A DNA stretch of 64,000 nt from contig JADANN010000098.1 of assembly GCA_018806985.1 (NCBI GenBank), positions 496,001-560,000 of the forward strand, written 5' to 3'. This DNA is from Angiostrongylus vasorum. Taxonomy: Eukaryota; Nematoda; Chromadorea; Rhabditida; Metastrongylidae. Each line of letters starts with the position of its first letter. Positions within the stretch are counted from its first letter, which is position 1. Below, piece after piece: positions 24,250 to 33,790 of this stretch. The notes under the pieces are model-generated. The model saw nothing but the letters and a program-made list of their open reading frames with translations, did not search any database and was not told the origin of the DNA. A program made the translations under genes and the position numbers.

Positions 24250-24515
24250 GGTCTCAGCGTGGATCAATCCCAGAGGGATGCGCCATGGATTCGACTTCAC
24301 TAAGCATCGTTGGAGGTGACTGAATGGATATCTGGCCTTCACAATGACTCACGGTGGCCTACCGATGTATCGAGCCAGCAGTGCTATCCTCCCAAACAAG
24401 CATGCTACCAAGTTGCCGACCTCGGATGCATGACGGGCTTTGTAAGCCTGGGCCACAGAATCGATCCGACGTGTATTCCAGTGCTCCTACGACCACTACG
24501 CTACACGCCCCCTCC
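24250..24515 (-). repeat. Family B SINE
   Basis: Landmarks CCTACCGATGTATCGAGCC and GAATCGATCCGACG; head at the right end. Confidence 0.65.
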
Positions 24516-24773
24516 TGTGCACAGAATTAATATGTTAGTTGTCTTTAATATACTTCAATCTCCTTAGGGTGCTTTGCATGAACCCCATATGCCAGCTGGC
24601 TGATGGCTAGGGGAGGCATACACCGTGTTGAAAAAAGATCTGTGGCTTCTACTTGTTTTATTTTAGTTAGTTAAGTTTATTAAGAGTAGAGATATAATTG
24701 TCTAAACTATTCGACCGACTCGTTAATAAAAGCAACATGGCAAGGAAATCTACTTTGTTAGGTAGTAACTGCT

Positions 24774-25157
24774 CCTCCCAACGATTTACCGCCTCACTGT
24801 GGTTGGGAGGTATTCCTGGGTGTCTGGCTGCGATGTACAGCGGAGGGATTCATCCCACCAGCAGGTTTTCCCAAACTAGGAGAGTCCGGCGCCTCTACCA
24901 GGAAGCCCAGCTAAGAGTAAACTAATATCAAGATCCACCACTGTCCTGGCATAAAACTAGTCACACGGTGGCAAATTTCCCGCTGATCCACAAGGGCGGT
25001 GACTGCCTCAGGTGGTGACGATCAGGGACAGACTTTGATTAATGACATCGGAACTCCAGGAAACCACAACGGCTAAACTAGCAAAACTCCAAAAAAAAAT
25101 GCAAATTAAGCTGGGGCCTGCACAATCAGTGAAGACGGGCCATCCGAGTATCCAAGT
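24774..25157 (+). repeat. Family A retroposon
   Basis: 14-bp target duplication AGGTAGTAACTGCT / AGGTAGTTACTGCT (24760-24773, 25158-25171). Starts CCTCCCAACG, ends CATCCGAGTATCCAAGT. Confidence 0.8.
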
Positions 25158-25494
25158 AGGTAGTTACTGCTAGTACATCCGCAGTTTTACACATGTGCAC
25201 AGGAACAAAGACGTCTTTCAACTTTAAACAAATATGTCTCCACTTGTAATAAACCTAATCAATATAAGCAGAACCAGTAGAAGTCACAGATCTTTTTCCA
25301 ACACGGTGCAACCCTTCCTTGCCGTATGAAAACGAAAATCGGACTCTCAAAGCCCATTAATCATTATTTTGCAGAGGCTTGTATCTCGAACAGTGAAGCA
25401 AGTGTTCACTAGGGAATTCGTCTAACTTGCGTTGAAAACTCCATAAATATCAATCATAAAAACTTTCGCTTCAAATAAGTCCAAATCAAAAAGC

Positions 25495-25830
25495 AGGTAG
25501 CGCAGTGATAGTGACCCCGTTCATTACACTAACGCCACAACCCACCCAGGCCCAGATTCGACCCCGGCCGGGCCCACCAAGCTTGTAATCCCTCCGATGT
25601 TGGGGGATTTGGTAACAGACTTGTATGGAACCTGACAACTCTCTCTAAACCACGTGAAAATGGCTTGGCAAAGCAATCTTAGGACTCTACGAAGAATGGA
25701 CTGGAGAATCGACAGCATTCAACGACCATCGGGATGAGGATGAAAAAAATTCTCAAGCAGCGGCCGATACCCCAGACAAATAATTTCGAAGGCCTTGATG
25801 AATGGCGGAAGCCACGACTTGAATCGAACG
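25495..25830 (+). repeat. Family B2 SINE
   Basis: Head TAGCGCAGTGATAGTG, B box AGATTCGACCCC, body ending TTCTCAAGCAGCGGCCGATA and TGAATCGAACGAAAG, like the 7535 copy. Confidence 0.65.
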
Positions 25831-26494
25831 AAAGAATTGCTGGGACCACCCGGTGTGATACATGTGAAATTTTGCCATAATGAAATAAAAACAAAAGTGA
25901 AAACCATGCTTGGAAAAACCATATATAGCCCTACAGCGATGGTGCAATCCCCAGTAATGTTTATCGCCCTTCGCACCTAGTATTCCTCGACATATAACTG
26001 CGATCTACGGCAGATGAAGCACCCATTAAGGGCTGAAAGGCTGACAGGCTGAGTTGGCCATTTCCATCCGAAATCCCAACTACGAATAAAGCACTGAGCA
26101 AGAATCACTGCCATCATGGCATAACAGGGTCAGCAACTACCTAGTGGTCACGAGCTGAATATGGGGAAAGTAGACGTTCAGGTGCTACAGCACCAAGCAG
26201 TTTTCCTGGATGTAAAGCATCCATGTATTCACCTGTGAATAAGTGCAATATGTTTTCTACAACTCTGTCATGTTTCTGATCCACGAGTTGCGCTGGCTAT
26301 CATAAACCGGAATCGTCGCGAATGCGATGACAAAGAACTATCTCGCCGATGACAACACAACCACTACTTGGGGTATCGATTACCTCATAACAATAAGAAG
26401 TCACAGCAGCAGTAACTTCTATCAGAATCAAAGATACTACAGAAAATCTACCAAAACTTTCAAATTCTTATACGTTATACGTTATACCGTAATG
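25831..26494. other. No feature recognised
   Basis: Follows a B2 SINE; no supported exon. Confidence 0.4.
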
Positions 26495-26785
26495 GACGTG
26501 TGTGGCTCAGTGATCGGAGACGCCGTGCAATACACACGGGATCGATCCCCGTGCCTCCAGGCTCACCAAGCTCTCCATCCGGCCGGGGTCGGCAAATTGG
26601 TTCCATGCTTGTCTGAGAGGATACCAGCACTGGCTTGATACATCGGTAGGCCAACGCAACTTCTTGTAAAGGCCAGATATGCATTCAATCGCCTCCACCG
26701 ATGCCTAATGAAGTCGGATGTATGGCTCATCCCCCAGGAATTGATCAACGTCGAGATCTTTATCCTTTATCCTTTTATACCGTAT
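26495..26785 (+). repeat. Family B SINE
   Basis: Head GTGTGGCTCAGTGATCGGAG, B box GGGATCGATCCCC, tail TCTTTATCCTTTATCC. Confidence 0.7.
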
Positions 26786-27245
26786 TTGCCCAGCAATGAA
26801 CTCAGTGTAGACCAAGTTTGTTGTCAGAATATCACCAAATTTGTGGAACAACACCGAAATCAAAATAACCATTCACAATGGAATGATACCAAACATTTTC
26901 CTGCACTCAGTCCACGAGAAAAACAAGATACAGAAAAGTAATTTTATTCATAGTAGAATAAAACTATTAACTTCAAATGTATAATACGCAGCAATATTAT
27001 GTGAGAAAGTAGTCAGACGTCACTAACGTTCTTTACAAGTTTTCACTGGAGTGTTAGAGAGCTTAAGATATGGGACAAGGGCTGCAGATGCACTGACACT
27101 AGGGTAAAGTTCAAGTTGACAACGCTTGTCAAGCACAAAACGAAAACAGTGAAGTGAAAAAGAATCGCGACACAACAAACATCAGCATGGACATACTCGA
27201 TTCAGAAAAGGACAGAAACACCTAGCTTTTCTTGCAGATCCATAT
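26786..27245 (-). other. 3' flank of the vha operon
   Basis: No gene. AATAAA on - at 26943-26948 is a possible vha-2 poly(A) signal about 300 bp past the stop. Confidence 0.4.
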
Positions 27246-28271
27246 TTACGATGTTCCAAGAATAAGAGCCACTATCATGCCGTAGAGACCAAGTACCTGA
27301 AAACGGAAACTCGAATGAGTCGGCGAATATTCGGGAATATTTGCTTAAAACGGCGCAAGCGATTACACTTGAACGAATATCTCACAACCGAAAATGAAAA
27401 GTCTGCAGCTTACCTCAGAAAAGATAAGAATGAGGATCATTCCCACAAAAAGACGAGGTTGTTGAGCGGTCCCACGAACTCCAGCATCTCCGACAATTCC
27501 GATGGCATATCCAGCACCGAGACCACACAAGCCGCAAGTAAGACCGGCAGCGAGATGGGCAAATCCTTTGTTGAGGGTATAGCCCTCACTGGCAGCAGTT
27601 ACCTTGCCTTTGAGAACCATTGCCACGACTAGGCCGTAGATACCGATAATACCAGCCATAATAACGGGAATCACCGACTTCATGATTAGTTCTGGTCGCA
27701 TCACTCCCATGGAGCAGATGCCTACAGCTGATTTCGCAGTGCCGTACGCAGCACCCAGAACAGTGAAGATCTGAATTGATATGAAAAAAATGTGCTTCCT
27801 GAGAATGACTTATTAAAAAGAAATACTTCCAAGACCAGCAGCGCTACTCATCTCAAAAACCTACCCAGAAATAATGGCGCGCCCATACTAATTTGAAAGA
27901 AACACTTTGAGAACCTTTTCATTGTGCACAATTTCAGAACGAACTGATTCAAGAGTGCGGAAACTACGTGATTTGAAATGCAACCACAATGATGCTGAGA
28001 TAATTGGAAAACTAAGGACCGCAGGTGTCTACAGTGGAGATCGAACACGCTATTACCCCTTCCGGGGACTAACGCGTTAACCACCACACCATGCAGGTCC
28101 TTGGTTTCGCCTTTCTCTCAGGTTTGAGTTAGTAATCGTGGTAATCGTGCTTTGAAACAAGTCACGGAATCACAAATAATGGGAAACCGATACCTGAGCT
28201 GAAGCAGCTCCCATGTACCCGAAAAAAGGGGCGTACGCTGGCTGTTCTGCAGTTGAGAGGTCATACGACAT
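27246..28271 (-). CDS. vha-2: V-ATPase V0 proteolipid subunit c, second gene of operon
   Basis: Three exons, 28194-28271, 27414-27770 and 27246-27296, join to a 161-residue protein, the length I recall for C. elegans VHA-2/VHA-3. It forms the rotating c-ring of the vacuolar H+-ATPase membrane sector. Four membrane helices are evident, and the proton-carrying glutamate of helix 4 (Glu145, in ILIFSEVLGLYG) lies exactly at the last splice junction. Splice sites are GT-AG with CAG acceptors. It lies 255 bp downstream of vha-1 on the same strand, and its ATG is one base after a CTTCCAG acceptor, the arrangement of a downstream (SL2-type) operon gene. Intron 1 (27771-28193) contains a family C repeat. 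The middle residues match VHA-2/3 rather than VHA-1, so the two genes are old paralogues and not a recent duplication. Confidence 0.95.
27965..28120 (-). repeat. Family C head inside vha-2 intron 1
   Basis: AATGATGCTGAGATAATTGG, ACCGCAGGTGTCTACAGTGG and CCGGGGACTAACGCGTTAAC; complete head in the 423-bp intron, antisense-looking relative to other arms but reading - like the gene. Confidence 0.7.
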
Positions 28272-28385
28272 CCTGGAAGGAAAACTTGCAGGACGAAACA
28301 TCGAAACATCACAAAGTAAGTACGCTTAGGCGGCAATAAACACGCTAAAGTAAAGAAGATAATGTTCGATTGGAAGAAATTTATT
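28272..28385 (-). promoter_or_regulatory. Operon processing region: poly(A) signal, two Ur-like motifs, trans-splice site
   Basis: Between vha-1 and vha-2, reading the - strand: AATAAA at 28380-28385; TACTTT (UACUUU, fitting the UAYYUU core of the nematode Ur element) at 28347-28352 and again at 28313-28318; then a pyrimidine-rich TTTCCTTCCAG acceptor with its AG at 28273-28274, followed by one base and the vha-2 ATG. The second UACUUU is about 40-45 nt before the acceptor, the spacing described for C. elegans SL2 trans-splicing. Confidence 0.75.
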
Positions 28386-28525
28386 CACAAAAATACAACC
28401 TATAACGAAGATTTTTAACAAACTAGCGCTCCAATGAAGATGTTTACAACAAAATAATTATCAGAAATCACACAACTTTATATGTTTGTTACAAAAGTAC
28501 AAATACAGAAGTTTCGAAGGATGGT

Positions 28526-29029
28526 TTATGCAGTACCCAAGATCAACGCCACAATCATTCCATACAAACCAAGAACTTCAGCGAAAATCAACATAAGGAT
28601 CATACCGACGAATATACGCGGTTGTTGTGAGAGGGCTCTCACTCCGGCGTCTCCGGCTATTCCAATAGCATATCCAGCTGCCAAACCACATAATCCGCAC
28701 ACGAGGCCACCCGCAAACTGTGCAAATGCCTGATTCACTGTGTAGTCCGGTCCGCCGGGAGCAACTTTGCCGGAAATGATCACGGACACTACCAGGCCAT
28801 AGATGGCGACAATACCCGCCATAACCACAGGAATTATGGCTTTCATCACGAGATCTGGTCTAGCGACAGCCATAGAGGCGATTCCGGTACCTGACTTTGC
28901 TGTTCCGTATGCGGATCCGGCTGCGGTGAACATCATCGCGCTCGTTACACCAAGAGTACCGAAGAACGGCCCATACATTGCTTGTTCGGCCTTCAGAAGG
29001 TCGGCACTGGTAGCAGAAGCCACCTCCAT
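28526..29029 (-). CDS. vha-1: V-ATPase V0 proteolipid subunit c, first gene of operon
   Basis: A single uninterrupted reading frame encodes 167 residues of a V-type proteolipid with four hydrophobic helices. The essential helix-4 glutamate is Glu151, in [11 protein letters not shown], and the C-terminus ends LILGTA as in other c subunits. The first ATG after the acceptor ATTGCAG (AG at 29033-29034) is at 29029, so I place the start there; the AG is probably the SL1 trans-splice site or the end of an intron in the 5' leader. The N-terminus ([20 protein letters not shown]) differs from vha-2, while the rest is close to VHA-1 as I remember it. It is upstream of vha-2 on the same strand, as in the C. 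elegans vha-1/vha-2 operon. AATAAA on this strand at 28380-28385 marks its 3' end. Confidence 0.95.
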   Translation of the reverse strand: MEVASATSADLLKAEQAMYGPFFGTLGVTSAMMFTAAGSAYGTAKSGTGIASMAVARPDLVMKAIIPVVMAGIVAIYGLVVSVIISGKVAPGGPDYTVNQAFAQFAGGLVCGLCGLAAGYAIGIAGDAGVRALSQQPRIFVGMILMLIFAEVLGLYGMIVALILGTA

Positions 29030-30254
29030 GTCCTGCAATCAGTTTACATCACAACGCACATAAGGATAAATCGTTAAAATCGATAAGTTTATCGCCGACC
29101 TTGAGCAAGCAAAAAGTAAAATCTGTCACGAATCAATCGATGATCTCCACAATGCTCTACTGTTTCTGAGATCTAGCGATACATTCCTTACACTATGATC
29201 AAAGATCTTCAAAAATCAATAACATTTTTATACCAGAGACCAGATCCTAGTGAAGTTACCGATTCCAAACGAATCTATCTTCAGAAAATAGTCGACCTGC
29301 AAACTAGTAGGCAACAATAACAGCGATCTTTAGCAGTAATTATTCCTGAACTAAGGGACTACCCAGAAACGGCCTGGATTTTAAGTGGAGCCTTGAAGAC
29401 AATCTCTAATGAATCTAGAACAAAACGGGCAGAAACAGAAGAGGACATCATCGGTGAAACATTGCTGGAGCTCCTCATAACACAGAGCTACCCATTGATT
29501 GCAAGCCCGTAGGTATTGACGGACGCAAAATCGATATGAGACAACACGGTTAGCTGCTAAACGCTCTCGTGGACGATGACTGAGAGAGATATGAATGAGA
29601 AAATTCAGACCGCAGGAATGAGATAAAAGGAAGGAATTGAGTAGTGAAAACAGCACAATGAACAGGATTACAGATACGTGCCTGCGTGGGTGTTACATTG
29701 ACCGAAAACCGAAGAGCATTATGGTAACCATGTAGTCGAATATGGACGTAACCTACTCGTAAAACATTTGATATGACGCCTAATTTTCTTTAATGCGCTG
29801 GTTTATAGCCCGTGAAGATTCCTGGTTTTTGAGCTGGATTCGGGAGCGGTCAGAGCAGGATTCGAAGTCCGGATGTGAGATAACTAGCACAGGTTAGTAA
29901 TAGCCCAGCGTGTTCTCTTTCTTAGTCTGTATGCATTCTTCAGCTCTTGTACTTTCCTTAAACCTCGATCTGGCTAATCACTATCTGCTTAAATTGTTGA
30001 ACTTACAAGAGGTTAGTAAGTTTTGTCCGGCCAACGTTTTGACGCCTTCGTCTTCATCAGAGCTGATGATCCGATTCGATGTCGACTGACTCAGAGGAGG
30101 ACGATGACGTCCGAACGTTAGGAAGGTTATTTATCAACCTCATACAAGCACAACATTTTAAACCCATGAGGTCATAGCCTTTCTTAAGTGAATCCAGTTG
30201 AACAGTGTTCTCAATTTTCACCCCACATCTTCTAATATGTTTAGAATTAGGCCC
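29030..30254. other. Divergent intergenic region vha-1 / sqv-3
   Basis: No gene seen. The first kilobase is unique-looking sequence that should hold promoters for both divergent genes. A degenerate hammerhead fold-back lies at about 30010-30160. I cannot point to a defined promoter motif. Confidence 0.5.
30010..30160. mobile_element. Small fold-back of the third hammerhead family
   Basis: The - strand reads AGCTCTGATGAAGACGAAGG then CGTC and AAAA (for GAAA). The + strand continues with a decayed mirror image (GAGGAGGACGATGACGTCCG, AACGTTAG). Upstream of sqv-3. Confidence 0.45.
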
Positions 30255-30280
30255 GTTGTTTTTGTTTTAGCCTTGTATAT
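30255..30280 (+). promoter_or_regulatory. Probable SL1 trans-splice acceptor of sqv-3
   Basis: A T-rich tract ending TTTTGTTTTAG (AG at 30269-30270) lies ten bases before the sqv-3 ATG with no upstream in-frame exon seen. It could also close an intron in the 5' leader. Confidence 0.5.
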
Positions 30281-32460
30281 ATGGGTATTCCTCGAACTTA
30301 TCAACGAGTACTGCTTTCTGTATTGCTCATCAATGCTTTGCTTTTCGTCTATCTGCTCAGTGTGAATGGTCCATTTAGTGATAGGTATGTGACTGTGGGT
30401 TCTTTTTCAATTACTGTAGTCTTACCTCTTTTCAGTTATGACTATATTCCTTTACCAACCGCTGCACCTTCCCATAAACTGTGCGTAATCGGTAAGTAAT
30501 TGTTTTATGTTTAAAGCTTTTCCTGGCAAGTTTTGCTAGGTGTTTCTTCTTTCTTTTGGATGAAGAGGTCTACTGCTGTGTGTGCCCCATCCAGTATCTT
30601 CTGTAGTTTCTCAGGTCATTTATTAATACTTCTATTTATACTTACTTACTTGGATACTTGGATGGCCCATCTTCACTGGTTGTGCGGGTACCAGAACAAT
30701 TCCCACTTTCTCGAAGTTTTGCTGATCTAGCTATTTTGGTTCCCTAAAGTCCCGAAGTCGGCCTAGCCATAGTCTGTTCCAGGTCGTAACCACCACAGGG
30801 CAGTCGCCGCCCTTGTGGATCAGAGGGAGATTTGCCACTATACGACTAGTTTGATACCAGGACGGTGGCGGGTCCTGGTGTTGGCTTAGTCTTAACTGGG
30901 CTTCTTGATGGAAACGCCAGACTCGGTCTCAGCTTGGGAGACCCTGAGTGGATTAATCCCTCCGCCGTACATCGCAGCCCGACACCCAAGAACACCTCCC
31001 AGCTACGATGTGGCGGCAAACCGTTAGGAGGTGATCTCTTATAAGTAGATGCGAAAATATTTTCCGAACTCCTTTTTAGCTTGGGAGATCCTGCTGGGCG
31101 GGGTGAGGGGGGATAAATCCTCTGCTATGCATAGCAGCTCGACACCCATGAACACATCTAAGCCACGATGAGGCGATAAACCGTTAGGAGGTACTTCTGT
31201 TTATTGCTTACTTGTATAATGTGCCATTTTTAATTTGAATCTAGGCTGAAAGGTCAGCAAGAGAAATTTCACAGATCATTGTCTAGAAACACATCTTTGT
31301 TCGGAGCCGTGCTTTTTCTTCTTAGGTATTACCTCATTTATTCTCATTCTTTTACTTGGAAAGGTGTCGTGGCTGTGGAAGGGGTGCTTATGGTGTTAAG
31401 GGGACTGTGCAATATGTTCTTTTCAAAGAATCGTGATTATTTGTGGTTCCTGAAACTTATCATGGGAAACATTTTAGTGCCATTTCGTGATCGAGATGAG
31501 GAATTGTCAGAGTTTGCTCCTCACATCGACAAATTCCTCCGAGAACAAGGGATTGAATACTACCTTTTATTGATGAATCAAACTGATGATTTGCGGTTCA
31601 ATCGAGCATCGCTTATCAATGCAAGTCTCCTTTTGATTTTTTTCAAAGGCCTGCTACGACGGTTAGACTAGACTCATGAACATCATAGATTCTACTTAGA
31701 GTTGTTTATTATAGGTCGGGTGGTTAGAATCTGATCGTGTTGGCTGTGATTATATGGTCATGCATGATGTGGACCTATTACCTCTGAACTCGGAAATCAG
31801 TTATCACTTTCCTGGTCAAGGAGTTGTAAGGCACATATCATCTCCGTCGTATCATCCGAAGTAAGGTGGTTCCCAATCTTGGACTTTATGCGTTTGCTTT
31901 GGATTTCTTTCGTGATCTTCTGCTTTCGTGACTTTTACTTATCTATGCATTTGTAGATATAGTTATTCAAAATTTATTGGAGGAATACTGATGTTGACAA
32001 TGAATGATTACAAAGCTCTCAATGGAATGTCCAATAAATACTGGGGATGGGGACTTGAAGACGACGAGTTCTTCCTGAGGATCAAGTAATTTCCCGCTTC
32101 TAGCTCTTATAAAACTCATTTTATCAGATCGTCTGAATCCAGTTAATTCGTCGAAAGGAATATTTTTTAAGGGATGCTGCTTTAATTTTAACAAGGGTGG
32201 AGAATCTATCAAGCAATCGATTAAATACTTTCCGACACCTTCACGGACCTAAAAGGAAACGTGATTATGCCGTTGTAACGAAGGAACAGAAGTCTATGAA
32301 GAAAAGAAGAGATTATATATCTGGTCTCAGTAATGTAAGCTACAACATCACGGCGCGGCGCATCCGTTCTTTTGGTGAAGCATCCGTCCATGTTGTAGAT
32401 GTACAGCTGTTCTGTGACATGAGCTGGACACCATACTGTAAGCTTCCTTCTCGTCGTTGA
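30281..32460 (+). CDS. sqv-3: Xylosylprotein beta-1,4-galactosyltransferase (B4GALT7 family)
   Basis: Six exons, 30281-30384, 30436-30491, 31478-31620, 31715-31860, 31957-32085 and 32172-32460, join in frame to 288 residues, against 289 recalled for C. elegans SQV-3. The enzyme adds the first galactose to xylose in the glycosaminoglycan linker, in the Golgi. Residues about 10-28 are a type II signal anchor. The catalytic domain has VPFRDRDEEL, RFNRASLIN, the metal-binding DVD (residues 119-121) and the family signature WGWGLEDDE (179-187), then FRHLHGPKRKRDY and the C-terminal SWTPYCK. A TTTTAG acceptor at 30269-30270, ten bases before the ATG, is a likely SL1 site. Intron 2 (986 bp) holds a family A retroposon. 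Intron 3 begins GCAAGT, a GC-AG intron. The gene diverges from vha-1. Confidence 0.95.
30640..31191 (-). repeat. Family A retroposon with duplicated 5' part, in sqv-3 intron 2
   Basis: 13-bp target duplication TACTTCTATTTAT / TACTTCTGTTTAT (30627-30639, 31192-31204). The full body ends near 31038, and about 110 bp of its sense 5' end is repeated at 31079-31191. Confidence 0.75.
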
Positions 32461-33689
32461 CAACGAAACTGGTGAACTACATTCGAATAGCATCACACAC
32501 CAATATCTGAACTGTGCCTAAACTTTATGGAATATCTGACCGTTAGCTTTCGTTAATGTCTCCGGGTTTCCGGCATCCATACTTCTTCCAAAGTTTGCTG
32601 CAGTGAGGTATGTGCTGATCGAAACTGACATAGCACATTTATTGAGTATTAAAATGTGGTTTTGAACTAGTAATTCTTGAGACCTTACGGAATTTCGCTT
32701 TGACTGTATTGGGTTCCGGAACATTCTTTTCAAATTTTGGCATACCCATTGGGAAACATACCATCAACCATGTACTATTTAATGATTAGCAACTACTTGT
32801 TAATTGATTGTTGGCGTTTTTTATTGCTTCTAGTAACTTTCGGTAATTTCCATTAGTGTTGTTTGTTTTTTCTATAGAGCAATAGCCTTTATTGTGATAT
32901 TTTTGCGGATTTTCACTTTTTCTGTTGATTTTTTAACTGCAAAGTAAGTAGAACACGTCAAGAACTTGACTATCTTGCTCATTTTTCTTTTGTGCAGCTC
33001 ATTGCCAAAAGTGTTAATGTGATTGTTGCTCCAGATCTGCCTGTGATACTCTGAAATATTAGCGACACAGTGCTTTTAGTTTTATGTTTACTGTTTAATG
33101 TTATACAAATCTCTTCTGTTGGGTAGCTTTTGGTATCCGATTACTGTCTACCATAATGACAAACAGTTTACTTAGATGACATATGTGTACTGGTAGGCTT
33201 ATTCATCGTCCATCATCCGCAATGGTCTCTGTTAGAACATTTGTGCAATGACAATCCTTAGCCTCGGTTTTGTCGCTGGTCATCTTTACAACCTGTAGGA
33301 TGTTCACGAGATATGGATATAGTCTTGTTTAAGCTACAGAATACGACTAAGATCCGGTTTTTGAGATTTTATTCAAGTAGTTGATTTCCCAATATCCTGA
33401 AATTTCACTTGTTACGTTTTTTTGCATGCATTATTGCATTTAACATGATTAATAAAACTTAATGGTGCCGAAAATATAGGAAGAGAAGAATTAGAACACC
33501 TGATCTAACCTTAAGTGATTTGTTAAACAAGTGAGACTCAAACGCCAAGTTAACCTTTCTTCAGTGATGGTCGATGTTGATTCCATGGCACGAGACTGGA
33601 ACCGAAAATAGTGGCCATTTGGAACAAAGTGATTCATAAGTATCTACTGTATATCGTGAAAAACCGATTTGGATCGGACCTCGGTAACA
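32461..33689. other. 3' flank of sqv-3, no gene seen
   Basis: T-rich. The first AATAAA on + that I see is near 33450; no closer canonical signal found. Confidence 0.4.
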
Positions 33690-33790
33690 ATAATCAGTAA
33701 TTTTCTAGATGACAACTGACCCGAGGTTGGTGTAAAACTTCCACTCGGTTGACGTTGCTCCTTCGCCTTCTTCTGAACCATATTGGTCCG
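33690..33790 (-). mobile_element. Decayed hammerhead-element fragment
   Basis: The - strand shows TTCAGAAGAAGGCGAAGG and later CAACGTCAAC, a decayed core; it abuts the RTE-like fragment. Confidence 0.3.

Noticed and set aside
29030..29038. Upstream TTG start for vha-1 adding three residues
   Set aside because: These bases contain the ATTGCAG splice acceptor; the first ATG after it is at 29029.
31279..31477. N-terminal extension of the sqv-3 third exon frame
   Set aside because: It is open intron sequence; the acceptor at 31476-31477 and phase with exon 2 fix the exon start at 31478.
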